Under the pieces are notes generated by a model. It was not told where the DNA came from. It saw only the letters and a program-made list of their open reading frames with translations, and did not search any database. Made by a program: the position numbers and the translations under genes. Positions 1 through 8,314 of a DNA stretch of 64,000 bases are shown here, in pieces; within the stretch, counting starts at the first letter, position 1; every line of letters begins with the position of its first letter. This DNA comes from Sutcliffiella rhizosphaerae. GTDB taxonomy: Bacteria > Bacillota > Bacilli > Bacillales > Bacillaceae_I. The stretch spans positions 26,683 through 90,682 of the forward strand of contig NZ_CAKJTJ010000004.1 in assembly GCF_917563925.1 (NCBI RefSeq), written 5' to 3'.

Positions 1-174
1 ATTTTTCGGGCACTTATTTTCCTTTTAAGTGCCCGGTTTTTTCATTTTGGGATTTTCCGGGCACTTATTTTCCTTTTAAGTGCCCGGTTTTTTCATTTTG
101 GGATTTTCCGGGCACTTATTTTCCTTTTAAGTGCCCGGTTTTTTCATTTTGGGATTTTCCGGGCACTTATTTCC
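1..174. repeat. 51-bp tandem repeat with terminator-like hairpins
   Basis: Units begin with GGGCACTT at 8, 59, 110 and 161, a constant 51-bp period. The first three units are essentially identical and the fourth breaks off after about 13 bases. Each full unit holds an inverted repeat (CCGGGCACTTA / TAAGTGCCCGG around a 9-base loop) followed by six T, so each copy looks like a plus-strand intrinsic terminator. The array may extend beyond the left edge of the window. Confidence 0.9.
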
Positions 175-453
175 CTCTGAATTTTCAGTTTTTAAAATCT
201 CTGTTTTTCGTACTTTCTATTCCTTATGGAAACCTCATTATCACACTACTTATTATGTAAAGACTGCTTTCGCAAACTTTGCTGCTTTTACGAACTTTAT
301 TAGATACTCGTAATTATCGTTACTGTCGTGCTCTTTTCCTGCCGTTTAGGTTAGGTCAAAAGGACAAGTTTTCAATGAACATTCAGGTAAAAAGTCCAGA
401 ACCCGACTTTTTACCGGTTACTAGCAACAACAATCTTTTAGAAAAGAGCCTAT
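175..453. other. Intergenic stretch, nothing recognised
   Basis: AT-rich DNA between the tandem repeat and the mtlA terminator. Short open frames of 60-80 codons occur, but they lack ribosome binding sites and recognisable protein features. I see no gene here. Confidence 0.5.
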
Positions 454-494
454 GTAAAAAAGGAAAGAGCTCACATCACGAAGCTCTTTCCTTT
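454..494 (-). terminator. Intrinsic terminator of mtlA
   Basis: A 13-bp perfect stem (AAAGGAAAGAGCT / AGCTCTTTCCTTT) is followed on the minus strand by a run of six T. It lies 7 bases beyond the mtlA stop codon, so mtlA ends its transcript here and no mtlF or mtlD is co-transcribed downstream. Confidence 0.9.
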
Positions 495-500
495 GGAGTA

Positions 501-1925
501 TTACTTTTTCAATTTTTCAATTAGCTCATCATATTTAGGACTGTTTAAGAAGTTGTCTACGGAAATATGCGTTGCATCTGGATGCTTTGCTCTTGCACGG
601 TCCGTTAAGTCTTTATGTGTGATGACGATATCAGCGTCCAACGGAATATTGTTGATCGAAGAATTCGTCACATCAATGGACAAGTCTGCTTTTTTCACTT
701 TGTTTTTCATGATGGAAGCACCCATAGCACTTGAGCCCATTCCAGCATCACATGCGAAGATGATCTTGTTGACTTCTTTTTCTTCCACAGGTGTTTCTTC
801 CTTTGCAATAAGTGTGCTTGCTCTGCTTTCTTTTCCTTTTAACGCAGAAGTTTTTTCTGTTGCTTTTGTAAGATCGTCATCTGTTGATTTAGATCCTTTT
901 AAAATAATGGATGAAATTAAGAATGATACTGCTGCTGCCACCAGGACACCCGCCATTACTGCCAAGAATCCACCTCTTGGAGCCATTGCCATGACTGCGA
1001 AAATACTACCAGGAGATGGTGCTGCCACTAGTCCACCATTAAATAGTAGAAGTGTGAATACCCCAGCTGCTCCCCCACCGATAGCCGCTAAAATTAAAGC
1101 TGGCTTCATTAAAATATAAGGGAAGTAAATTTCGTGAATACCACCGAAGAAATGAATGATAGTTGCACCAGAAGCTGATTGTTTTGCCATCCCTTTACCG
1201 AAGATGACAAATGCTAGTAAGATTCCGAGTCCTGGTCCAGGGTTTGCTTCAAGTAAGAACAGGATGGACATACCTTCACGTGCAGCCTGCTCAATACCAA
1301 TAGGACCAAGGATACCGTGGTTAATGGCATTGTTTAAGAATAAGACTTTTGCTGGTTCGATGATAATACTTGCCAGTGGAAGTAGGTTAGCTTGAACTAG
1401 CGTTTCTACACCTGCAGCAAGCGTTTTGTTTAAGGTTAATACGATCGGGCCAATACCTTTGAATCCGATAATTGTTAAGATCCCGGCAATAATCCCGGCT
1501 GAAAAGTTATTAACAAGCATTTCAAATCCTTGTCTTACTTTTCCTTCAATTGCTTGGTCGAACTTCTTGATGGCATATCCACCAAGTGGTCCCATTACCA
1601 TTGCTCCAAGGAACATCGGGATATCCGCTCCGACGATAACACCCATGGTTGCTGTCGCACCGACTACCCCACCACGAAGGTCATAGACGATACGTCCGCC
1701 TGTGAATCCAATCAAGATAGGTAGTAGGTAGTTGATCATTGGGCCAACAAGTTTAGCTAGTTCCTCATTTGGCCACCAACCAGTTGGAATAAATAATGCT
1801 GTTATTAATCCCCAGGCGATGAACGCCCCAATGTTCGGCATGATCATCCCACTGAGATGACTACCGAAGCGCTGTATTTTCACTTTGAAGTTAGAGTTTG
1901 ACTTTGCTGTTGCTTCAGAGCTCAT
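501..1925 (-). CDS. mtlA: PTS mannitol transporter subunit IICB (MtlA)
   Basis: This is the membrane permease and phosphocarrier of the mannitol phosphotransferase system, which imports mannitol as mannitol-1-phosphate. The 474-residue protein has the IIC membrane domain at about residues 15-345, including the conserved GGIHE motif at 261-265. A flexible charged linker follows, then a IIB domain from about 386. The IIB domain carries the P-loop CDAGMGSSAMG, whose Cys392 is the expected phosphorylation site. There is no IIA domain, so a separate MtlF is needed and is not seen here. The ATG follows AAGGGGG at good spacing. A strong terminator sits directly downstream, making this a single-gene transcript. 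mtlR, mtlF and mtlD, often neighbours in Bacillus, must lie outside the window if present. Confidence 0.95.
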   Translation of the reverse strand: MSSEATAKSNSNFKVKIQRFGSHLSGMIMPNIGAFIAWGLITALFIPTGWWPNEELAKLVGPMINYLLPILIGFTGGRIVYDLRGGVVGATATMGVIVGADIPMFLGAMVMGPLGGYAIKKFDQAIEGKVRQGFEMLVNNFSAGIIAGILTIIGFKGIGPIVLTLNKTLAAGVETLVQANLLPLASIIIEPAKVLFLNNAINHGILGPIGIEQAAREGMSILFLLEANPGPGLGILLAFVIFGKGMAKQSASGATIIHFFGGIHEIYFPYILMKPALILAAIGGGAAGVFTLLLFNGGLVAAPSPGSIFAVMAMAPRGGFLAVMAGVLVAAAVSFLISSIILKGSKSTDDDLTKATEKTSALKGKESRASTLIAKEETPVEEKEVNKIIFACDAGMGSSAMGASIMKNKVKKADLSIDVTNSSINNIPLDADIVITHKDLTDRARAKHPDATHISVDNFLNSPKYDELIEKLKK

Positions 1926-1973
1926 AGTTTGTGCCCCCTTAATTATTAAAAAGTAGTATTGCTTATTTCTTAT

Positions 1974-1989
1974 AGTAAAGCGGTTTCAT
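1974..1989 (-). promoter_or_regulatory. Possible cre (CcpA) site upstream of mtlA
   Basis: The minus-strand sequence ATGAAACCGCTTTACT, 49 bases upstream of the mtlA start, resembles the catabolite-responsive element core (TGNAANCGNWNNCW) with one displaced position at the 3' side. CcpA control of mannitol uptake is established in Bacillus. The site itself is inferred from similarity only. Confidence 0.35.
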
Positions 1990-2201
1990 GAAAGTTTCCA
2001 TTGTTACTAATGACCTATTTGGCAAGATAATTGTTGACATAATTAAAATAGAAAGAGTAATAAAGTGGGAAGCCCAAGTTAATCAGGTGTAGTAATGCCT
2101 GAGTAGACAGCGGAAAAGAGTGGTTTTGTTATTAATAAAAATTATTGCCAAGTTTGAACGAATTATTAATATTCGTGCAAAAACACCTGAAAAAGATAAA
2201 A

Positions 2202-2223
2202 ACACCAAGGTTTCCCTTGGTGT
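2202..2223 (-). terminator. Probable natB terminator (perfect hairpin)
   Basis: ACACCAAGG / CCTTGGTGT forms a perfect 9-bp stem with a 4-base loop, followed on the minus strand by TTTTT. A near-copy of the hairpin lies at 2443-2462, closer to natB but without the T tract. Confidence 0.6.
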
Positions 2224-2462
2224 CAGACTGTTGACAAACCCAAATTATTTGTAGATTTGCATTTAACTGTTGCTCTTCGTTGCAGATGCTTCGCTTTCCG
2301 CGTGCGGTCCGGGAAGGCTTCGACAGCAATTTATCGCACGAAGAAAATGTGGTAGCATTTTCGAGGAGTCTTCGCGTCTTTCACTACGATCAACATAGGA
2401 ATCGCGTTAACTTAAGAAAAGTACCTTTGTCTACACACTGAGACCGAGGTTTCCCTTGGTGT
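2204..2462. mobile_element. Degenerate MITE-like / Bacillaceae intergenic repeat element
   Basis: A 20-bp sequence (ACC[A/G]AGG followed by TTTCCCTTGGTGT) occurs at 2204-2223 and again at 2443-2462 with one mismatch. Just inside it are imperfect terminal inverted repeats: TCAGACTGTTGACAAA at 2223-2238 and, reversed, TCAGTGTGTAGACAAA at 2426-2441, matching at 13 of 16 positions. The interior holds the phrase GATGCTTCGCTTTCCGCG and GAGGAGTCTTCGCG, which I recall from a widespread Bacillaceae intergenic repeat. It encodes no transposase, so it looks like a non-autonomous, decayed element inserted at or near the natB terminator. Confidence 0.6.
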
Positions 2463-2507
2463 TCTAACAGCTAATACAGTATTCTCATTTTAATGAACTG
2501 ATAAGTT

Positions 2508-3665
2508 TTAGTTCATCACCCATTTATCCTTCATAAACATTATTCTGCCAGCAATTACCGCGATTCCTACGCATAATAGGTTACTTCCAATCATTATTCC
2601 GAGATGTTGGTAATTAATGATTCCAAAGCTGAGTTCTTTTAAAATCGTAAATATGTTCATGAGTGGTATAGCATAATGGTGGAATTCAAGTTCGTTGATA
2701 CCGATGCTTGAGATTATCATAATCGGAAATATTGCAATCATCATGATCGGCGAGCTATAGCTTTGCGCTTCTTTTACCGTTTTCCCCATGATGCTTGTAA
2801 CCATTTGCAATGTGCCCATAAACATTGCATACACGATGGATACCAAAATGGCAAAACCAACAATTAGGAACGTATTGTCCCCAAAGGAAACCGCAGCCTT
2901 CATATATTTCGTTAAGAAGTTAATTTCTATTGCTACAACTATTAGTGTGATAATACCTGTAATTGATCCGACTGTGGAAATCGTCATCCATTTTGCAATT
3001 AATAATGTCAAGCGATTTATTGGTGTCATTAAAAGGGCTTCCATCGTCTTTTTCTCTTTTTCTCCTGCAAACAAATCGGATGCAGCCGGAGAAGCACCAA
3101 CTCCTATGGCAAGAGCAAGAATTAACGGAATCAGCATTGCTATCATGTTGATACCGGCAGTTTCTTCTGTAATTTCTATTTGCTCGATAGTGAATGGTTG
3201 AACTAATTCTTGAGGTGTACCTTCTGCCTCCAATCGATCAGCAACAACAAGCTTTTCAAAGTTACTAAGTGCTGCCGTAACTTGAGCCATTAATATTGAA
3301 GAATTTTGACTGAAAGAGTTCCCAAGGACCGTGACATTTGCCGCTTCCCCATTTTCTACTTTTTCAAAGAAACGCTCTTCTAATACTAATGCTGCCTGCG
3401 CGTCTCCTTCTTCTAGCACTGCTTCTGGATTTGCCGATTTAATAAATTCAATATTATCCATTCCTATGAACAGAGCTTCTTCCTGTCCACCAAAACCGTC
3501 ATTCACGGCAAGGGTAAAAGTTTTCCCTTCCCCATCTGAAAGCATGTTTTCGTAAAATAATACTAGACCACTCATCATAACTATCGGTAGCAAAACGGTT
3601 AATAAGAGGGTACGTCTGTCTCGGAAAGAATCTTTCATTTCCTTCAAATAAATTTTAAGAAGCAT
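2508..3665 (-). CDS. natB: ABC-2 type exporter permease, NatB-like
   Basis: This is the permease of an ABC exporter of the NatAB type, associated in B. subtilis with Na+ extrusion. In the 385-residue protein, a first membrane segment lies at about 20-40. A long extracytoplasmic region of about 140 residues follows, then five or six membrane segments from about residue 175 to the end, with a charged DLFAGEKEKKTMEALLMTP stretch typical of ABC-2 permeases. The ATG overlaps the end of the ATPase gene by 11 bases, indicating translational coupling. The substrate is inferred from the natA/natRK context and was not tested; a drug or peptide exporter is the main alternative. Confidence 0.85.
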   Translation of the reverse strand: MLLKIYLKEMKDSFRDRRTLLLTVLLPIVMMSGLVLFYENMLSDGEGKTFTLAVNDGFGGQEEALFIGMDNIEFIKSANPEAVLEEGDAQAALVLEERFFEKVENGEAANVTVLGNSFSQNSSILMAQVTAALSNFEKLVVADRLEAEGTPQELVQPFTIEQIEITEETAGINMIAMLIPLILALAIGVGASPAASDLFAGEKEKKTMEALLMTPINRLTLLIAKWMTISTVGSITGIITLIVVAIEINFLTKYMKAAVSFGDNTFLIVGFAILVSIVYAMFMGTLQMVTSIMGKTVKEAQSYSSPIMMIAIFPIMIISSIGINELEFHHYAIPLMNIFTILKELSFGIINYQHLGIMIGSNLLCVGIAVIAGRIMFMKDKWVMN

Positions 3666-4407
3666 AGTGGTTGTTCCTCCTTACAAGCTTGCTCATGAAA
3701 ATATAGTTCAGATCTTTACTTTCTTCTTCTTTGTATAGAGCTTCCAGAGAACCTTGATAGACAAGTTCTCCTTTATGCATCATTGCTACAGAGTCACATA
3801 GCATGCTGACTTCTTCCATAATATGGCTCGAAAAAATAATCGTTTTGCCTTCACGTTTTAACTGATGTACGAGCTGCCGAAAAACATTGGATGACGTAAT
3901 ATCAAGACCTGTTGTCGGCTCATCGAACAGGATAATCTCTGGATTGTGGATCAAGGTTCTAGCGATCGCCACCTTTTGACGCATCCCTTTGGAAAAACCA
4001 CCGACTTTCCGATTCATGTAATCCCTCATACCGAACATTTTAGCCAGTTCATCGATACGAATTTTTGTTTCGTGTTTACTCATTCCATATAAAGCTGCAA
4101 AATACTCCAGGTTTTCTCTGGCTGTTAAGCGGTCATAAAGTCCTGTTTCACCACCAAACAAAACACCAATTTTCTTCTTTATCGCATCTGGATTTTTGAT
4201 AGTATCATATCCTCCAACTGTTATGCTGCCATCAGATGGTGTTAGCAAGGTTGCAATGGATCTTAACAATGTGGTTTTCCCTGCACCATTTTCTCCGAGT
4301 AAACCTACAACTTGTCCGTTACTTACAGAAAAGCTAACATGTTTTAATGCGGTGATATGTACGTTTTTATCTTTAAACTTTTTTGTTACTTGATTAATTT
4401 CAATCAT
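3655..4407 (-). CDS. natA: ABC transporter ATP-binding protein, NatA-like
   Basis: This is the ATPase subunit that powers the NatB permease. It has Walker A GENGAGKTT near the N-terminus, the signature FSKGMRQK, Walker B IILFDEP and a switch histidine in SSHIMEE. The length of about 250 residues is usual for the family. I take the ATG at 4407 (protein starting MIEINQV) because GAGGTG lies 6 bases upstream of it. An in-frame ATG three codons earlier at 4416 abuts the same ribosome site too closely. It is the first gene of the natAB pair and diverges from natRK across about 270 bp that carry tandem direct repeats. Confidence 0.9.
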   Translation of the reverse strand: MIEINQVTKKFKDKNVHITALKHVSFSVSNGQVVGLLGENGAGKTTLLRSIATLLTPSDGSITVGGYDTIKNPDAIKKKIGVLFGGETGLYDRLTARENLEYFAALYGMSKHETKIRIDELAKMFGMRDYMNRKVGGFSKGMRQKVAIARTLIHNPEIILFDEPTTGLDITSSNVFRQLVHQLKREGKTIIFSSHIMEEVSMLCDSVAMMHKGELVYQGSLEALYKEEESKDLNYIFMSKLVRRNNHYAS

Positions 4408-4478
4408 TTCATTCACCTCAACTGTTTCATATTCTTGGTACTATCATACAAACTAATTCTCATCAATTCTCTAACTTT

Positions 4479-4509
4479 GTCGTGAAAAATCCATTTGATG
4501 TCGTGAAAA
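4479..4509. promoter_or_regulatory. Tandem direct repeats, candidate NatR (LytTR) operator
   Basis: TGTCGTGAAAA occurs at 4479-4489 and again at 4499-4509, a 20-bp start-to-start distance, about two helical turns. LytTR-domain regulators bind pairs of direct repeats with about this spacing. The site lies 72 bp upstream of natA and 166 bp upstream of natR, which suits activation of natAB. Confidence 0.65.
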
Positions 4510-4674
4510 TAACCTATTTCCCTCTAATAATGGTAAAATAAAGATAAATCCATCCGTTAGCAGTGTGTCGAGCACACCTATATTTTCAAACTTGATTAAT
4601 TAGTGTCCGAGTTATGATGAGCATGTGTTTGTCAACAGTTGGAATATCTTTCTTTGCAAGGTGAGGCGGTAACA

Positions 4675-5373
4675 ATGAGAGTTGGACTCGTTGATGATAG
4701 ATATATTGATTTAGATAAATTGAACGGCATTGTGGCAGCCATTCCGAATGTGGAGATCGTTTTTTCTACTCAATCTGCAGAAGAAGCCTATAATCAAATA
4801 AAAAAGGAAGCGATCGATCTATTAATTGCAGACATCGAAATGCCGAACTTGTCAGGTTATGAGCTTGCGGATATCATCCATTCCCACGCCCTAAACATCT
4901 CGGTCATCTTTGTTACTGGCAGTAGTGGCTATGCTGTACATGCTTTCGAGCTGAACGTGCATGATTACATAATGAAACCATATCCGAAAGAACGACTTGT
5001 GAAAAGTATTGAGAGACTACTTGAGAAAACAAAATCTGCCGAAATAGCCGGCAGACTCTATCTAAAACAAAAAAATGATATTCATATTATCCAAAAGAAA
5101 GACATTATTTTTATTGAACGTTCCGGACGTTCGACTACTATTTATACGAAAAGTGGACCTATTAAAACCTATCAAACATTAAATGAACTTGAAGGAGAAC
5201 TACGGGAACGTGATTTCCTCCGTTCTCACCGCTCCTTCATTATTAATATCCATTACATCAAAAATTTCTCCCTCTATGCAAAAAGTTCGTACATCGTTAC
5301 CTTTGAAGGTTTAGAAGAACAAGCGATGATTACAAAGGACAAAGTGGAATTTTTGCAAGAGAATTACTTTTAA
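4675..5373 (+). CDS. natR: LytTR-family response regulator, NatR-like
   Basis: This is a response regulator with an N-terminal receiver domain (acidic DD at 7-8, phospho-acceptor Asp53 in IADIEMP, Lys101 in MKPYP). A C-terminal LytTR DNA-binding domain runs from about residue 130 and includes the FLRSHRSFIIN signature. I chose ATG 4675 because GGTGAGG lies 8 bases upstream. A TTG 12 codons earlier at 4639 is in frame but less well supported. The sensor kinase gene follows at once, and natAB is divergent. In B. subtilis NatK-NatR activates natAB, and the same logic is likely here. Confidence 0.88.
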   Translation: MRVGLVDDRYIDLDKLNGIVAAIPNVEIVFSTQSAEEAYNQIKKEAIDLLIADIEMPNLSGYELADIIHSHALNISVIFVTGSSGYAVHAFELNVHDYIMKPYPKERLVKSIERLLEKTKSAEIAGRLYLKQKNDIHIIQKKDIIFIERSGRSTTIYTKSGPIKTYQTLNELEGELRERDFLRSHRSFIINIHYIKNFSLYAKSSYIVTFEGLEEQAMITKDKVEFLQENYF

Positions 5374-5387
5374 AAGGTGGATTGATC

Positions 5388-6362
5388 TTGAGTACTTCTT
5401 CTATGTATTGGAGAGCATTTGCTGCATTTGTTTTTTTACATCTACATGTCATTGGCGGTGAGTGGTTCCCCTTTTATGTGAGCCTAATCTTAGCAGGTAT
5501 AATCGCTTATTATTTTCACAAAAAAGTTTTAGTTGAAATAGAAAGTCTAGGCTGGCAAGTGAACACTTCCTTAACGATGGTCCAGGTGATAGTCGTGTTG
5601 CTATCTTACTTTGGAATGGATGCGCTTGTGGTGTCAGTGGTATTTTTTATCATCTTTGTCGTTTTGGAATATTTACGGTTATCACTTGGCCGGAATATGA
5701 GCGAAAAGAAACGAGAGCTTCTTCAACACAGAGAACAGCGGCAGCATATCAATGAAACATTCCGGGTAGTGCGCGGAGAGCGGCATGATTTTTTAAAGCA
5801 TGTATCTGCCGTTCATTTTATGTTGGAAAATAACGAGGCAAATGATGCAAAGCGTTATTTGGATGAACTGGTGGAAAACTACGAAGAGACGAATTACTCC
5901 ATTAAAGGTGAGCGTGGAGTAGTAGCTGGAGTTCTGCACCAAATGTACCGTCGGGCAAAAGCTGCCGATATCTCCATTGTTTATGATTTGGATGTTCCGC
6001 TATCAACATTGCCAATTCGTGATCAAAAAATGGTAGAGTTAGTAGGCAATCTATTAGGGAACGCATTGGATGCTTGTGAAGAGTATCAACTGAAACGTGG
6101 AGAACAAGCGCTTGTTTCACTGCAATTCTACAAGCGGAGCGGATTGTTTATACTGATATGCAAAAATAGTACTCTTCCTGTTCCTGTCGATGTCTTGGAT
6201 TCACTATTCTATACATATGGCAAAACTACAAAGAGTGGAGAACATGAGGGACTAGGAACGAAATTAATCAAAGATATCGTCACAGATCATCAAGGTTTTC
6301 TCGATTTTGTATGTAAAGATGGAGAGTTTACGTTGAACATTAAAGTTCCTGCGATAAAATAA
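5388..6362 (+). CDS. natK: Sensor histidine kinase, NatK-like (GHKL type)
   Basis: This is a membrane histidine kinase of the short LytS/AgrC-like class. It has two to four hydrophobic segments in residues 8-100 and a dimerisation/phospho-acceptor helix with His133 in GERHDFLKH. The ATP-binding domain has an N box in GNLLGNALDACEEY and the G-rich GLGTKL near the C-terminus. No extracytoplasmic sensor domain is visible, so it probably senses through its membrane segments. I prefer TTG 5388, 7 bases after AAGGTGG, over TTG 5382, which nearly touches that site. It partners the upstream NatR. A strong terminator follows the stop codon. Confidence 0.85.
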   Translation: MSTSSMYWRAFAAFVFLHLHVIGGEWFPFYVSLILAGIIAYYFHKKVLVEIESLGWQVNTSLTMVQVIVVLLSYFGMDALVVSVVFFIIFVVLEYLRLSLGRNMSEKKRELLQHREQRQHINETFRVVRGERHDFLKHVSAVHFMLENNEANDAKRYLDELVENYEETNYSIKGERGVVAGVLHQMYRRAKAADISIVYDLDVPLSTLPIRDQKMVELVGNLLGNALDACEEYQLKRGEQALVSLQFYKRSGLFILICKNSTLPVPVDVLDSLFYTYGKTTKSGEHEGLGTKLIKDIVTDHQGFLDFVCKDGEFTLNIKVPAIK

Positions 6363-6397
6363 GCCGCTTGAATAGAGGTCTTGTTCAAGTGGCTTTT
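6361..6397 (+). terminator. Terminator of natRK
   Basis: The inverted repeat AAGCCGCTTGAA / TTCAAGTGGCTT has an 11-base loop and is followed by TTTTG. It starts on the last base of the natK stop codon. Confidence 0.8.
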
Positions 6398-6511
6398 GTA
6401 TTTGCAGGGAGTTCGTCATTTATCTTGTTGTTTTTTCGTAATATCTGCTACTCTTTACAGTAGGAAGTTGATATAAATGAAGAATCCATCTATCTAGAAA
6501 GGTGGCCTGAC

Positions 6512-7579
6512 ATGAGCCTTTCCGAAAAAATAAAACAACTCCCTCCTACTCCAGGAGTCTATCTAATGAAAGATGCTTTGGGACAAGTCATCTATGTGGG
6601 AAAGTCGAAACGATTGCGTCACCGGGTCCAATCTTATTTTCGAATCACATCGAATCATTCAACCAAAATTCGTAAGCTCATTACCCATATTCATGATTTT
6701 GATATCATAAAAACCGATACGGAATTTGAGGCACTTCTGCTCGAGTGGCAACTGATTCAGGAAATCCGTCCAACCTATAATCGGCAGATGAAAACGCCAG
6801 AAGCATTTACCTACTTAACAGTTAAAAAAGTCGGCAAGCTTTACCGGATGCGTATGTCCACTCATCCCCTGCAAGAAAGTAATGGTTGGAGCTTTGGACC
6901 TTATAGCAGCAAAAAGGCTGTAAACAGGGCTATTCAAGGACTAAAGGAAATGTACCAATTAGAATGCTCAAATCCAGCTATCAATGGATCGCCATGTTTG
7001 AATTATTCCATTGGTCTTTGTCGTGGAATTTGCCTTGGAGGAAAAGCAGTTGACGAACATAATGAAATACTGAGGAAATTCACTTCACTTTTGCTTGGAA
7101 AAAACAATCAGCTACTTATGGAAATGCAAGCAGAAATGGAACGGCTCTCCCAAGCGCTTGACTTTGAAAAAGCGGCTACTTATCGTAACTACATTCAAGC
7201 ATTCTTATCCCTTTTACAAAAAGAAGAAGTAATGGATTTTACAGAAGGAAATCATCAATTTCTTGTTGCAGAAAAGCTAGATAATGACAACGTTAAGATT
7301 TTTGTTATTTGGCGGACAGATGTCTTATTTAGCAAGCTTTATAAACAAGGTGCCAACTTGGAAGAAATAGAAGTCGATGTGCTTCATACATTACATCGTG
7401 CCACTCCTATTCAGCCTGAGCAAGTCGGGCGTTACGAAATAGATAAAGCACAAATTATCTATAGTTATTTACGTAGTGATAAGTGCCAATATAAGTTATT
7501 GACTAAAGAGGAAATACAGTCGTTAGGGGAAATACTGGTGGACTGGTTAAGCTGTAGGAGCTGTCCAGAAAGGGAGTGA
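6512..7579 (+). CDS. Short UvrC-like GIY-YIG endonuclease (Cho-like)
   Basis: The protein resembles the N-terminal half of the excinuclease subunit UvrC. A GIY-YIG nuclease domain lies at about 12-95 (PGVYLM, IYVGKSKRLRHRV). A cysteine cluster around residues 151-172 (CSNPAINGSPCLNY then GLCRGIC) resembles the UvrC iron-sulphur ligands, and a UVR helical motif lies near 210-235. At 355 residues it lacks the RNase H-like second nuclease domain and the helix-hairpin-helix tail of full UvrC (about 590 residues). This is the architecture of E. coli Cho, a back-up 3'-incision nuclease. AGGTGG lies 9 bases before the ATG. It is not next to uvrA or uvrB and probably acts in nucleotide excision repair in addition to a complete UvrC elsewhere. 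Confidence 0.85.
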   Translation: MSLSEKIKQLPPTPGVYLMKDALGQVIYVGKSKRLRHRVQSYFRITSNHSTKIRKLITHIHDFDIIKTDTEFEALLLEWQLIQEIRPTYNRQMKTPEAFTYLTVKKVGKLYRMRMSTHPLQESNGWSFGPYSSKKAVNRAIQGLKEMYQLECSNPAINGSPCLNYSIGLCRGICLGGKAVDEHNEILRKFTSLLLGKNNQLLMEMQAEMERLSQALDFEKAATYRNYIQAFLSLLQKEEVMDFTEGNHQFLVAEKLDNDNVKIFVIWRTDVLFSKLYKQGANLEEIEVDVLHTLHRATPIQPEQVGRYEIDKAQIIYSYLRSDKCQYKLLTKEEIQSLGEILVDWLSCRSCPERE

Positions 7580-7600
7580 ATATCTTTCTGGCAGTACCTT
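7563..7600 (+). terminator. Possible terminator after the UvrC-like gene
   Basis: CCAGAAAG / CTTTCTGG forms a stem over an 11-base loop overlapping the stop codon, with a TTTTT tract 7 bases later. The offset of the T tract makes this a weak call. Confidence 0.4.
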
Positions 7601-7630
7601 TTTAATAAATAGGATCACACTCCACTCCCT

Positions 7631-8227
7631 TTAGAAAGCGAGTTCATACACTAAAAAACGCTCGTTTGCATTTTTATTATATCCTTCTAATGGAACCTCT
7701 AATTTATAAGAAAACATCGGATGTTCCTCCAAAAAATACACATAGTCAGGGGCAGGATAATATAAGATAATGTTCACAGGCCTGTTCACCTTTTCCACAG
7801 AAAGCAAAATATTGTTGATAACACTCCGGAATATATCCACAGTAAAAGGATTAAAGAAATAAAATCGATTGGCAGATAACATAATATCAAAATCCTCTGC
7901 CATCACATGTTCAAAAGCAATCTTTTCTTTATATTTTCCCCGGTAATCGGCCAGGTTCATCAAACTATCTTTATAAAATAACTCATTCATTTCAATTCCT
8001 GTCGCCTTAGCACCAAACTGATTCGCCACATAAAAGTTTAGCCGACCTTTACCGCAACCAAAGTCGATAAAGTGGTCTTGAAGCGTTACCTTATATTTCT
8101 CAAAAAAAGCATCTAGCGCTTCATATGGAGTTGGCTCGTACCGATGATAAGTATAGGAGCGATGTATGCCCATCTGAATATCCGCGGTTTTAATATTCCA
8201 ATTCTCCTCATAATTAACTGTTTGCAT
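7631..8227 (-). CDS. Class I SAM-dependent methyltransferase
   Basis: The motif DFGCGKGRLNFYV is a typical glycine-rich S-adenosylmethionine binding motif I, followed by GIEMNELF (acidic end of strand 2) and FYFFNPF in the position of motif IV. This 198-residue protein therefore has a Rossmann-like methyltransferase core, but its substrate cannot be told from sequence. I chose the ATG at 8227 because AAAGGGGG lies 7 bases upstream; the ATG nine codons earlier lacks a good site. It stands alone between the UvrC-like gene and the cobalamin operon. Confidence 0.75.
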   Translation of the reverse strand: MQTVNYEENWNIKTADIQMGIHRSYTYHRYEPTPYEALDAFFEKYKVTLQDHFIDFGCGKGRLNFYVANQFGAKATGIEMNELFYKDSLMNLADYRGKYKEKIAFEHVMAEDFDIMLSANRFYFFNPFTVDIFRSVINNILLSVEKVNRPVNIILYYPAPDYVYFLEEHPMFSYKLEVPLEGYNKNANERFLVYELAF

Positions 8228-8314
8228 GGGACATCCCCCTTTCGCTAACATCAATCTAGCAAATCCATTTCATAATGTAAAGAAGTATACAAGAGAGAGA
8301 AGATACCAACTACA

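Noticed and set aside
1-174. CRISPR-like array at the left edge
   Set aside because: The 51-bp units are identical throughout, with no variable spacers, and each contains a terminator-like hairpin.
493-1119. 208-codon plus-strand frame opposite mtlA
   Set aside because: It lies entirely antisense to a well-supported mtlA and has no ribosome site or family features; a shadow frame.
2132-2329. 65-codon minus-strand frame
   Set aside because: It runs through the hairpin and the repeat element at 2204-2462 and has no protein-like character or ribosome site.
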